DNA of 64,000 nt from Paralithodes platypus. Lineage: Eukaryota; Arthropoda; Malacostraca; Decapoda; Lithodidae. The stretch lies in NCBI GenBank assembly GCA_032716605.1, contig CM064560.1:15890966-15954965 (forward strand). Reading direction: 5' to 3'. Positions within the stretch are counted from its first letter, which is position 1. The number at the start of each line of letters is the position of its first letter. The notes beneath the pieces were generated by a model that worked only from the letters and a program-made list of their open reading frames with translations, was not told where the DNA came from and did not search any database. Below are positions 20,703 through 30,904 of this stretch, piece after piece. The translations under genes and the position numbers were made by a program.

Positions 20703-22012
20703 GACTAGGTGGGTTCGACCTGAAAGATATGGAGGAAGTGGAGGAGATGAGCAAGGTATTTAAAGAAGAGATCTGTGCAGCATGTGAGGAGGTGTGTGGA
20801 GTGAGGAGAAGAGGGAGGGGAGTGAAAGGTACAGTATGGTGGACAGAAGAGGTAAAAATAGCTGTGGAAGACAAGAAGAGAGCGTATAGAGAGTGGTTGG
20901 GAAATAGAGGGAATGAAGATTTGGAAAGGCATAAATGAGCGAGGTATGTGGCGAGAAAGAGAGTGGTGAAGAGAGTAGTGAAGGAAAGTAAGAGAAGAGT
21001 AGATGAGGAATTTGGAAGGAATCTAAGTGTAAAATGGAGGGAGTGTAAGAAACTGTTCTGGAAAGAAGTCAAGAAAGTTAGGGAAGGTAGCAAGGGAAAC
21101 AGTTAGGGTGTGAAAGATAAGAATGGGCTAGTGCTAGCCGAGAAGCAAGAGAGAGTCGAAAGATGGAGGGAGTACTTCAATGAGTTGCTAAATGTAAGGA
21201 ATGAAGAACCAGCAAACATAGTTAGATATGGTATGGGAGGGAGTAGAGGAGAAGTAGTGGAGGACGAGGTAGGGATCAGGAGGTCAGAAGTGTGGGAAGC
21301 CACGAAAAGAGCAAAGTTGGGGAAAGCACCAGGAACAGATGGAGTGTGTGGGGAAATGTTAAGGTATGGTGGTGAGATAGTGATCTAATGGTTATAGAAA
21401 ATGTGCAAACTAGCATGGGAGAAGGGCAGTGCACCTGATGTCTGAAAGACATGCATAATCGTACCCCTCTATAAGGGTAAAGGGGAAAGAGGAGTGTGTG
21501 GTAACCACCGAGGAATATGTCTTCTAAGCATAGTAGGGAAAGTGTACAGTAGGGTAGTGATTGAGAGAGTGAGAGCGAGAACGGAGAAATGGATAGGTGA
21601 TAAACAGGGCAGCTTTAGGAAGGGAAGAGGATGTGTAGATTAGGTTTTTACCCTGAAATGTGTTGTGGAGAAATATCTGGAGAAGCAACAAAAACTGTAT
21701 ATTGCATTTATGGAGTTGGAAAAGGCCTATGGCAGAGTGGATAGAGAAGGTATGTGGAAAGTACTTCGAATATACAAAGTAGATGGCAAGTTGCTGAAAG
21801 AAGTGAAGAGCATATACGAGTGTGCAAAGGTGGCAGTGCGTGTAGAGAATGAGCAGAGCGAGGTATTTGATCTGAATGTTGGGATGAAACAGGGATGTGT
21901 GATGTCCCCGTGGTTGTTTACCGTATATATGGATGGAGTCATGAAATAAATACAAGGAAGAGCAGTGGATGTTGGTGTATCGATGATAAGGGAGGGAAAT
22001 GTGTGGAAGCTA
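20703..22012 (+). pseudogene. LINE F reverse transcriptase, N-terminal and palm part
   Basis: Fragments across several frames. KAPGTDGVCGEMLRYGG (about 21325) and the palm block FMELEKAYGRVDREGMWKVL (about 21715) were read, followed by VGMKQGCVMSPWLFTVYM (about 21880). These are the RTE-type counterparts of the first catalytic aspartate region (here changed to ELEKAYG, where the usual form is DLEKAYD) and of the GxxQG block. The aspartate change and the internal stops indicate inactivity. Confidence 0.82.
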
Positions 22013-22263
22013 TTTTTTTTTTTTTTTTTCTTTTTTTTATATATATTCCACCTACTCCCTCTCGGGCATAGGCTGAGAGCCTGTACATTCCACCGCTCAA
22101 CACGGTGAAGCCTGTGAGGTCTAGTTCCAGTCTGGGGAGTGAGACATGTGAAGCATCCATCATGGCTCGAAGCAGCTCCATCTCTGAAGCGGCTGGTTGC
22201 TTCGCTCAAGTGCTTCACCGTCTCACCCTCCAGACTCAGACCCTCACTCTCAGAACGCCACCT

Positions 22264-22268
22264 ATTGA
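22264..22268. repeat. Target-site duplication of the solo LTR, left copy
   Basis: ATTGA here matches ATTGA at 24169-24173. The continuous site can be read in SINE copy 1 near 3821-3826. Confidence 0.75.
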
Positions 22269-24168
22269 TGTGACGCTCCTGCATAGTAGCCACGTGCGGG
22301 CATGCGCGAGTGTCGGCTGCCCAGCCGTTTAGAAACCGGCTGGCGGCAGCCGGCTGGCCGGCTTTTCCTTAGTATATATCCTACGACAATGTAACTAATG
22401 TCTGGGATATTCTTATGTTGTTTCACAGCTTGAAGCTGCCCTTATTCTTAACCAACGCATCTTAGTATATTTTATTCTCGATAGTTGATTGTTTCATTAT
22501 TATATATAAGATGTAAGTCTAGTGAGAGTGGGAGGAGACGAGCGGGAGAGAGAGACCGGCTGGGGGACGTTGCTTCGCGCGGGCGCGGAGAGAGTAGCTT
22601 GGGACGAGCGTGATTGCTGCCAATTAATCGCAACGTTAGGCTTAGTTTCGACTCACGCAAGGGGTAGACGATTTTGACCCGGCAACGGTGTTGAGTGTTG
22701 CCAAGCATGGGATGTATTTCGCATGCCTAGGGTGGGGTCCAGACAGATTCAAGACTCAGAGCTCACCTCACTGTCGTACCCTTCGGACCCCCTTGATATC
22801 TATGCCTCTCAACCCCACTTACAAACTTTCTCTCTTACTTTGTATACCTTCTTTCCACTACTTCACCAGTCTATTTAATTACCCAATCCCCTTGATAGAC
22901 CTTATATCTATCATTGTATTAACGACGAGCTCTCAGATAACTAGATAGGATTTTGGGCCTTATGCAGAGATATAATTGTTAATGAGACCTAGGAAGTTTT
23001 TTTTGTTGTCTCATATTTGGTGGTTTCATGCTTGCTAGTGTGTTCTTGTGGCAGGTGAGCAGGGGCTAGACCGGAGGGGAGGCTTTGTGCGATCCTTTAA
23101 GTAAAGTCTGCTGGTGCGAGTCCTGTGGACCTGCACGACTTTACTAGGATACCCGTGGGAGTCTGGGCGCATTTTCTTGTCTGTGTGCCTGTGTGTCTAG
23201 TGTTGTGTTGTGTGAGGGCCCTTGCCTAGTCCACTCAGCACTGCGCTAGCACGTCTTGCGTTTGTTTTAGGGTCGCCAGGAGAGAGTCAGATACTTGGGA
23301 TCTGAGTCTCTCAAGAGAGCACCCTTTCAATTAGAGTAATTTGGCGCACAGACTTGGGAACGTCCCTAGGCTAGAGCAGGTGGCTCAGCCCGGGTATCCG
23401 AAGCCTATATCCTTCCGGCTAGACCTCTGCCACCTGGCAGATTAACAGCTAGGGGTTTATTATTTCTGTATGCTTGTTATTGTGCCACAGTTTACCGTTT
23501 TTGTGAGCATTGTGAGTCAGGGTGTGGCTTAGAGACTCTGTCCGAGCAGGCTTGCCTGACTAAGAGTGAGAAGCACACCTGTATGTGGTTATGTTGCGAG
23601 TTGCTGCCTTTATTTAATTATACCTATGCCATTATGCACTGTATGACCTATCACTAGTATTTATTCCTGCTTATGAGTTAAGAGTTCTCTAAATCCGTAA
23701 CTTACTTTCTTTGCTAAGCATCAGATCCTACAGTAGCCGCACGCAGTTTAGAAACCTGCATCTTGTCTACCTGTACGATGTTTTGAGGACTGTTTGCTTT
23801 CACCTTCTTTCACGCAGGGGTGATTAGTTGTATTAATTAACGAAACGTTAAATGTACTTTCTTCTAGTTTGTTATTAAATTGTTTCTGCAATTTAATTCC
23901 GTTATCTATCTTTTCCTTGAAGCTTTAAGTCAACTTAATTGTGTGATCTTTTATATAGCCTGCTTGACTATCAGCAGTCTATAGTGCGTGCACCCTGTAA
24001 CCGAGTCATAGGATACCTTGTTGTCCAGGCAGGACTCTTGACGGTTTAGGGTGGTTTGTTGCCTGGGTTTATAGATAAGGGTGGGATCTAGCGTTTTCCG
24101 TTGTTGCTTTTTGCCGCATACCTAGTCCAATAGAAAGAGCCCAGTGTTTATATATCCCAGGACGTAAC
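22269..24168. mobile_element. 1.9-kb solo LTR-like insertion
   Basis: The insertion begins TGTGACG and ends CGTAAC(A), an imperfect 7-bp inverted repeat of the TG...CA type that bounds LTRs, and is flanked by a 5-bp duplication ATTGA. No gag or pol reading frame and no second copy of the terminal sequence lie inside, so it is best explained as a solo LTR left by recombination between two LTRs. It contains a TATATATAAG sequence at 22501-22510, a G+C-rich patch (22540-22620) and several pyrimidine-rich stretches. It is unusually long for an LTR, so an unrelated non-autonomous element remains possible. Confidence 0.65.
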
Positions 24169-24173
24169 ATTGA
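24169..24173. repeat. Target-site duplication of the solo LTR, right copy
   Basis: ATTGA, matching 22264-22268; SINE sequence resumes immediately after. Confidence 0.75.
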
Positions 24174-24423
24174 GCAGTGAACTCAGTAGGCATTGTCCCC
24201 CTGTAACATATTTTGAATATGGGAATATTCATACAGTGTTATTTAATCAGGGAACAATGAGGGTATTTTTTTGGCATTTCGGTGGGCTTTGTGGTAATGC
24301 ACTGATACTAGGTACAGCACAAATTCAATCCCAATAATATCTTTCCATTGACATATCCGGATTTGAACCCGGGTCCATTGGATTACCAATCCAGTGGCAT
24401 GACCACTCCACCACATCTCCCCT

Positions 24424-25080
24424 GTACACCTGTACTGTTGTTTGCTGATTATACAGTTCTGATGAGCGATAATGACTGGGAGTTGCAGGTTCTGGTAAAT
24501 ATGTTTGAAACTGTGCAAAAAACGGAATCTGAAGGTAAATGCGGGAATGAGAAAGGTTATGGTCTTCGAAAGGGGTGAAGCCACAGAGTGTGAGGTGAAG
24601 TTGAATGGTCAGGCTATGGAGATTGTCAGCTCATTTAAGTATCTGGGCAGTGTGTTGAGCAAAGATGGGACTATGGATGAAGAAGTGCAGGAGAGGGAGA
24701 AACATGGGAAGAGGGTTGTAGGAACGCTGAAAGCAGTAACAAGAAATAGGGTCGTCAGTATGGAAGTGAAGAAGTCCTTGCATGACCGTGTGATAATCCC
24801 GACACTGACTTACGGAAGCGAAGCATGGACGTTGGTGGAGAGACTCGGACCAAGAGTGAGAGGAGTGGAAATGAGTTACTTGAGAAGTGCGTGCAGAGTT
24901 ACATGGAGGGATAGACAGACGAATGAGGAAGTAAGAAGGAGGGGTGGTGTGGAGGTAGATGTGCTGGAAAGTGTAAAAAGGAACATCTTGAGATGGTCCG
25001 GCCATATGGGAAGCGAGATAATGACTAAGAGATAATGACTACGAGAGCGAGGTGGAGGGACAGAGAGGGAGAGGTAAACC
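24424..25080 (+). pseudogene. LINE F reverse transcriptase end and C-terminal region
   Basis: Resumes after the SINE with PVLLFADYTVLMSDN, in which the catalytic FADD is FADY (GAT changed to TAT). Then come CKKRNLKVNAGMRKVMVF, FKYLGSVLSKDGTMDEEV, IIPTLTYGSEAWTLVERL and VKRNILRWSGHM, all usual in RTE-type C-terminal regions. A frame change occurs near 24505 (two overlapping frames). Confidence 0.85.
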
Positions 25081-25175
25081 GAAAGAGAGGTGGAAGGATG
25101 GAGTGAAGAAGTTTATGGATGAAGGTGGTGCTGGTTGGGAGGAGGGGCATCAACTGACTGGGGACAGAGGTGCAT

Positions 25176-25243
25176 GGGGGCGTTTCGTTCGTGGCCACCC
25201 TTCGGGGATCACGGCGTCAGGCAATAGATAGATAGATAGATAG
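25176..25243 (+). promoter_or_regulatory. RTE-like LINE 3' end with hairpin core and GATA tail
   Basis: Contains CGTTCGTGGCCACCCTTCGG, then GGATCACGGCGTCAGGCAAT, then four or more ATAG units. The same end recurs at 19216-19270 (minus) and about 48970-49032 (plus). In those copies the core reads CCCCGAAGGGG or CCCCTTCGGG, an inverted repeat able to form a short stem-loop next to the tail, likely the site recognised by the element's reverse transcriptase (inference). Confidence 0.6.
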
Positions 25244-26712
25244 GAAAGAGACTTATTACTGGAGGAGCTGCATGAAGGAAATCCGGGTGTAGTGAGTATG
25301 AAAGCATTAGCAAGAAGCTCCTTTTGGTGGCCAGGTTTGGACTAAGAGATAAGAGGTAAAATTAAAATCATGTGTTTGTTGTGAACAGCACAGGAAGAAT
25401 CCTCCACAAGCTGTTTTTTATCCTTGGGAGTTGCCAGATAAATCCTGGCATCATCTACATATTGACTTTGCTGGACCTATGGAAGGCAAGATGATTCTGG
25501 TAATGGTGGATGCACATAGTAAGAACATTGATGCCTAATGTTATTACCTCTAACACAATGACAGCCACACTTAAGGCAATTCTTTGCTACTCTTGGCATT
25601 CCAATAACTATTGTATCTGATAATGGCACTTCATTTACTAGCCAACCGTTTAAAACTTTCTGTAAAGTAAATGGTATCAAGCATGTGTGCTGTAGCCTTT
25701 ATCATCCCTCCAGAAACGAACTTGCAGAAATTGCTGTAGAAACTCTGAAAAATGGCCTGAAGAAGACTGAAGGGGACTTAGAATCCAGAATGTATAAGTT
25801 TTTAGCAAGATATCGTCCAACACCTCAAACAACGACAGAACAGTCTTCCTCAGAATTACTATTCAATAGAAGACCAAGATCAAGACTAGACCTTGTATGC
25901 CCTAAGTTAGAAGATCATGTCTCCAAACAACTAGCTGCAACAGTAGATTACGTAGGATGCATAACAAAGGAGATTCTGTGTGGGCTATGAATTTTGCAGG
26001 TTGTCTGTCCTAAGTGGGTTCCAGCTATACTACATCACCAGCTTGGTCCAGTTTCCTTTCGCGTTGGCTTGCAGGACGGGAAAGTGTTGAAACAACATGT
26101 TGACCATCTTCTTTGGTACTTCCCTGATGAGAAGTTGACGTTGGTACCGAGTGACTCTCTGCCAGCACAGGAGGGACTGTGTCGACCTTCTACTCAAAGG
26201 ACACCCCTATGCTTTGCAGTTCCGCCGGTGGGACCACCTGCGGTTACGCCAGTGCCTGCTACATCGAAGGTACCTACATCTGCACACAACTTTACTGATG
26301 GTCAGAATTGTGTGCCAATGAGAGGATCAGCAATGAAGGACACGACTCCACCATCAACTTCTGTCCACGAGATGCTGCGGAGATCTACTAGGAGTAAGAA
26401 AAATCCCATAAAATTAGGATATGACTCTGAAAGTTACTGTAAATAGTTTGGTTATTTTAAGTTTTAAAGTGTCAGTTTGATTTGATTAACTTGTTTGGTA
26501 TTTGGACTAATAAGTCTGCTATTGTAATTTGTTAAATTTTATGTTAAATACTTTGCTGTATTCACATGTGCTAAGTTTATGCTATTGGAAATTGCTTATA
26601 TTTTATAACTAAAGATTGAGTTACATATATGCGAACATTAATATACCAAGAATGTCAGTACTTTGTGTTTTGGAGACTAATTATAGTTAGTTTTGTCTTG
26701 AAGGTGGAGGTA
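25244..26712 (+). mobile_element. Ty3/gypsy-like retrotransposon, 3' part
   Basis: Starts abruptly at the tail of LINE F inside the zinc-binding part of the integrase, then runs through the integrase core and C terminus, a non-coding stretch, and a polypurine tract (AAGGTGGAGG, 26701-26710) immediately before an LTR start (TGTTATG, 26713). Gag, protease, reverse transcriptase and RNase H are absent from the window. This is a 5'-truncated remnant. Confidence 0.8.
25251..26446 (+). pseudogene. Ty3/gypsy integrase fragment
   Basis: Readable blocks: LHEGNPGVVSMKALARSSFW (integrase zinc-binding region, about 25265), a broken stretch with stops (25340-25560), then FFATLGIPITIVSDNGTSFT (catalytic core, second Asp in SDNG), KVNGIKHVCCSLYHPSRNEL, the block AEIAVETLKNGLKKTEGD with the catalytic Glu, and a C-terminal region ending near 26446. 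In these elements the protein inserts the cDNA into the genome. Several stops and frame changes make it non-functional. Confidence 0.85.
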
Positions 26713-26899
26713 TGTTATGTATGAAATTGAAAACTTCATTCTCAAGACTTCACTCCTATACAGTAAAGTGTATTCCATATACGTTTAGTTCATTAATTCA
26801 CTAAGTTTAATTTTAAGGATTAATGAATTATTATGAAGCAATATAATGAGTAAGTTGAACTATGTATAGTCAGTTCAATCCCAGATCAAAGCCAAGCAA
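26713..26899 (+). mobile_element. Start of the 3' LTR of the gypsy-like element
   Basis: TGTTATG follows the polypurine tract directly, as expected for the first bases of a 3' LTR. The LTR runs at least to the 44-bp satellite at 26900. Its right end was not located, so either the satellite expanded inside the LTR or the LTR is broken by it. Confidence 0.55.
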
Positions 26900-27774
26900 G
26901 ACCTGTGTTTTACCTCGGATATTATATGGAGATGTATATACAAGACCTGTGTTTACCTCGGATATTATATGGAGATGTATATACAAGACCTGTGTTTTAC
27001 CTCGGATATTATATGGAGATGTATATACAAGACCTGTGTTTTACCTCGGATATTATATGGAGATGTATATACAAGACCTGTGTTTTACCTCGGATATTAT
27101 ATGGAGATGTATATACAAGACCTGTGTTTTACCTCGGATATTATATGGAGATGTATATACAAGACCTGTGTTTTACCTCGGATATTATATGGAGATGTAT
27201 ATACAAGACCTGTGTTTTACCTCGGATATTATATGGAGATGTATATACAAGACCTGTGTTTTACCTCAGATATTATATGGAGATGTATATACAAGACCTG
27301 TGTTTTACCTCGGATATTATGGAGATGTATATACAAGACCTGTGTTTTACCTCGGATATTATATGGAGATGTATATACAAGACCTGTGTTTTACCTCGGA
27401 TATTATATGGAGATGTATATACAAGACCTGTGTTTTACCTCGGATATTATATGGAGATGTATATACAAGACCTGTGTTTTACCTCGGATATATATGGAGA
27501 TGTATATACAAGACCTGTGTTTTACCTCGGATATTATATGGAGATGTATATACAAGACCTGTGTTTTACCTCAGATATTATATGGAGATTTTATACAAGA
27601 CCTGTGTTTTACCTCGCATATTATATGGAGATGTATATACAAGACCTGTGTTTTACCTCGGATATTATATGGAGATGTATATACAAGACCTGTGTTTTAC
27701 CTCGGATATTATATGGAGATGTATATACAAGACCTGTGTTTTACCTCGGATATTATATGGAGATGTATATACAA
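26900..27774. repeat. 44-bp satellite, about 20 units
   Basis: About 20 head-to-tail units of 44 bp, each starting GACCTGTGTTTTACCTCGGA and ending GAGATGTATATACAA. Units are nearly identical; a few have 1-4 bp deletions (near 26952, 27317, 27490 and 27585). Because 44 leaves remainder 2 modulo 3 and the unit has no plus-strand stops, all three plus frames stay open for 270-346 codons. These are repeat artefacts, not proteins. Confidence 0.96.
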
Positions 27775-27911
27775 GAGACATACATATTTATAAAGCTTCC
27801 CAAGGTCTTTTACCATGCTCAATATTCCTATCGATTTCTTATGAATACCCTTCCTATTTGTATTTATTATATCAGAATTATTATCCTCTCTTCACATTTT
27901 AATCCATTATT

Positions 27912-27979
27912 CCAAATTACTGGCTAAGAATAAGACACCATTTATCCAAATGACTGGCTAGGAATAAGACACCATTTAT
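27912..27979. repeat. 34-bp tandem duplication
   Basis: Two units containing ACTGGCTAAGAATAAGACAC and ACTGGCTAGGAATAAGACAC, differing at two positions. Confidence 0.9.
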
Positions 27980-28085
27980 ATGTTAAGAATAATTTGCTCT
28001 ACCAGTATCGCCTATTTGTGTATACATCTCTGTAATTATTCTTGCTATTCTCTGATCCAAATATTATCCTTCATACTTCTTTTTA

Positions 28086-28290
28086 TTAACCCTTTGAGTA
28101 CCAGCGATGTGTGCTATATTATATTCTAGCTATGTTTAGACGATATTATGCAGCTTAGGAAGGATCTGTGGTAGTTAAAAGGGTTGGTTGAGAAAGATTG
28201 AAAGCCTTATTATTACTAAGCTGAATAATATCGTCTAATAGTTGAGAGAATATGATAAAAATTACGTCCCTGGTACAGTATGGGTTATAA
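28086..28290. mobile_element. TTAA-bounded palindromic MITE-like element
   Basis: Left end TTAA-CCCTTTGAGTACCAG and right end CTGGTACAGTATGGG-TTATAA give inverted termini flanked by TTAA on the left and a TTATAA variant on the right. Inside, GACGATATTATGCAGCTTA (about 28140) and TAAGCTGAATAATATCGTC (about 28219) form an 18-of-19 inverted repeat. The CCC...GGG ends next to TTAA are typical of piggyBac-like elements. No coding capacity. Confidence 0.65.
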
Positions 28291-28379
28291 CCACTTCACT
28301 TACTGAAGTCACTTTCACTAAGCAACAATTCACAAGCTTATGAATGCCTTTATTTTGTATTGTCTTAAGTTTAATTCTC

Positions 28380-29400
28380 AACGTTGCTTTACTGTCTTTA
28401 CCTCTCACTCTAAATACTGTCAGTTTGTCTTAGACACTCATTTTTCATCTTCAGTTATTCTCTCGTCCATTAGATATGTATAGATTCACCACTCACGTCC
28501 ATTACTCCCTCCTAATGTTTCTCACTCTATTTAACTTTCAGCTCACCATCCATATTTCTAACATCTCATGACCGATTCAGTATATATTTCCTTACTGTCA
28601 TAATTTACTATGTTTTATTTATAAACATTGTTCTTCAATTATCCACTGTTAATATGTAGTTGACTCATATCCACGATTGTAATTCACCATTCCATTTTAA
28701 TAGTCACTACCACAGCATTCACCACACAATGTCACCATTACCCATGTTTAACTCATACCACAATATATTCTCACCAGTAAATTCATGTTTTTTTAACGGC
28801 ATAGCGTCACTCTCTTTACCCTTACCGTAGATGTTATATGTTTTCTCTTCCCTCTTTCTTTCACTTTCACCACGTCCACACTTACGATGGTCATTACCAT
28901 TCTCACCTACTGCAAAGCATAATATTTACACTTTCTATTCACCTGTAATTACCACACAGCATAACCACTTACGGACTTTAGACCTGCTCACCACATTCTC
29001 TCAACTTCACCGTTTCCCTTTCCTCTATCACAATTACCTTTTCAATCCCACCATTCAATCAATCGATCATCACATTTCACCACTCACTTAGTTTAGAACT
29101 CCGCCCCCCTTCTTTCCTACCTTCACTATCCCACTACCTTCAATCATTATTACCATTTACTCTTAGCGTTTACTCACTTTTCATTCAGTCTCACCTCATT
29201 TTTCAGAGCTCACTCATTTTAGGCCTCCATCTCTGCACCACCTCCATATCTCACGTTCACCATTCCCCCAGCTTCAATCATCACCAGCACTCCCCTCTAC
29301 CCACTCAGCCTCCAACTCCTACGCCCCACTCCAGGCACCTCCTGTCCCTCTCCACCAACTCCGCGGCATCTGGCAGTTATCAAGACGGCGATTCACATTT
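28380..29400. repeat. G-depleted, TCACCATT-like degenerate simple sequence
   Basis: About 1 kb in which the plus strand has very few G and a recurrent, irregular TCACCA(T/C)T motif. It is probably an old, decayed minisatellite related in composition to the reverse complement of the GATGATGGT arrays at 41140 and 46268. The 86-codon frame at 28831 is low-complexity and not a gene. Confidence 0.5.
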
Positions 29401-29991
29401 ATTCACGCAGAAAATAAGACCCGCCAACTTTCACCAAGACATCGACGCCATTCCCGCCCCTTTGGCCCTTCCTCCTCGCTTCCTGCCCCCCCTCTCTCGG
29501 TATTCTAATCAAAATTTCACTTCTACTTTCTTCCACGTACTTCGGTACCGTCTTCTATTTCCAGATATCCCATTTATTGGCAGTTTTCTCGAGAGTCACT
29601 CTTCTGATAATATATATTTTTCGCATGTTGTTTCTTCAATGTATTTTTAAAATAAACAACTATGTACTCATAGTTCTTTGTTTCTGCTAAGCTATGCCTA
29701 TAGCTATCATATGTGTTGCTATAAATGTTCCCAACATCATTGAAATATCCGTGTTCAGAACACGAATTCACCTCCAATATCATATTGTCACTTAACTTTT
29801 CAAGCCTGTGACACAAGATTTAATCATGTATGCAGGTTTCGAATAGATATTGCTATATGTGAGCTTGTCCTAAATGTTGGGACAGCAGCTTGTATCAGCT
29901 CTAGTTCTAGATATGTAGTAAAAGTGGAAAGTGAAAAGGGAAAGACAGTCGGAGACATAGTACTTCAATGTAAGATCACTAATTTCCTTCC

Positions 29992-30480
29992 TTAACCCTT
30001 GTCCCGGCGGCGCCGGACTTAAGTCGGTCTAGAGAAGAAAGGATTATGTGGCTCGGGACCGACTTCAGGCGGTGTTCAATTTTGAGCAATATTTGGCTCT
30101 GAGAGAGAGACGAGCGGTGGGAGGAGCGTAGGTCGGCTCTGACCGTTCGGCACGGCTCCCGCGCCAGCCACTGGGCCCACCTCCAGACACACCCACACTC
30201 ACTGCCCTCGCTACACAGGGAATTATGTAAGGAAATTACCGTATTTTAGGGATTTTTCCTTCGTCTTGCACGATCGTTGCAAGAGAACGCGTGGTCGTAG
30301 AAGGATGGTTCTGGTGTCATTGGAAAGCTCAATTATTGCCCTTTCAGGGATACATAATTGTATTACGCTCTGGCTCTTGTTTATGCATGAAAAAAAAGCA
30401 CGGAAACAAGGTCGTTTAGGGTAAAACCACCCGCTTGGCGGGTAGTGAAGTTACTGACGGGCCCGCTCGTAAGGCGTTAA
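29992..30480. mobile_element. Possible TTAA-bounded element
   Basis: TTAA-CCCTTGTCCCGGCGG at the left and CGAGCGGGC-type sequence ending TTAA at the right (CCCGCTCGTAAGGCG-TTAA). The termini are only loosely inverted, but subterminal CCGGACTTAAGTCGGTC and GACCGACTTCAGGCGG form a clear inverted repeat (30014-30070). A non-autonomous piggyBac-like element is possible. The region is also more G+C-rich than its flanks. Confidence 0.4.
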
Positions 30481-30890
30481 TTTCCCAAATTTCAAAACCT
30501 ACCAACACATAGAACTCCATAGAGCTCTGTATGATACATCTTCATCCACCTACACCTCGTATCCTCAAGGTCGAATATCTCCTTAAGTATTGCCAACAAG
30601 AAATAATTTGCCTTATTAGATGAAAACAATTACAAAGAGAATATATGAGTCAGAAACAAGGGGAAATAAATTGAGAGGAAAATCGGAGAAGATGGAGATA
30701 TGTCGGAGAAAAAAGCGTTGGCAGATAGTAAGATGTCTGAAGAACAGGGGAGAGAAATGGTAATGAATAGGAATGAATAAAAAATGATTGTGAATAGATG
30801 AGTGATAACGCGGTCGGTCGTAGGGAATGGGGGTCAGGTGCCAGTTGGACTAGATAATAGTCCATCAGGTTCCCGGCCCTGGAGAACAAG

Positions 30891-30904
30891 TGTATATATA
30901 AAGG
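30891..30904 (+). promoter_or_regulatory. TATA-box-like sequence
   Basis: GTATATATAAAGGC sits in a G+C-richer block (30820-31140) that has no recognisable coding region. It could be an LTR or host promoter, or chance. Confidence 0.25.

Larger units (their letters stand above)
22013..24423 (-). mobile_element. tRNA-headed SINE, copy 2, split by a solo LTR
   Basis: Same family as 3599-4080. The minus-strand head lies at 24355-24423 (box A-like TGGTGGAGTGG, box B-like GGTTCAAATCC) and the body ends in an A-rich tail (T-rich on the plus strand, 22013-22040). The body is interrupted between CACCTATTGA (22259-22268) and the continuation at about 24174, exactly where copy 1 is continuous (CACCTATTGAG near 3821). 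It sits inside LINE F. No clear target-site duplication was seen at its outer ends. Spurious frames over the head (24243-24584) should be ignored. Confidence 0.85.
19660..25243 (+). mobile_element. RTE-like LINE 'F', interrupted by SINE copy 2
   Basis: A decayed plus-strand non-LTR element. The 5' UTR starts near 19660 with GTGTCGTAAGAGGCGACTAA, a sequence I associate with RTE-like elements in invertebrates. It then carries endonuclease, reverse transcriptase (to 22012), C-terminal region (from 24424) and a 3' end with the hairpin-like GATCCCCGAAGGGGT core (written here on the opposite strand) and a GATA-type tetranucleotide tail ending near 25243. A SINE (22013-24423) interrupts it between the codons for VWKL and PVLLFADYT. 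Many stops and frameshifts, and a substitution in the catalytic motif, make it inactive. Confidence 0.85.

Noticed and set aside
24243..24584. 113-codon minus-strand frame resembling the one at 3894-4097
   Set aside because: Both frames are translations of the SINE head and body; similarity between them reflects the repeat, not a conserved protein.
26862..27927. 346-, 340- and 274-codon open frames
   Set aside because: All three plus frames are open because the 44-bp satellite unit lacks stops; the proteins are translations of one repeat.
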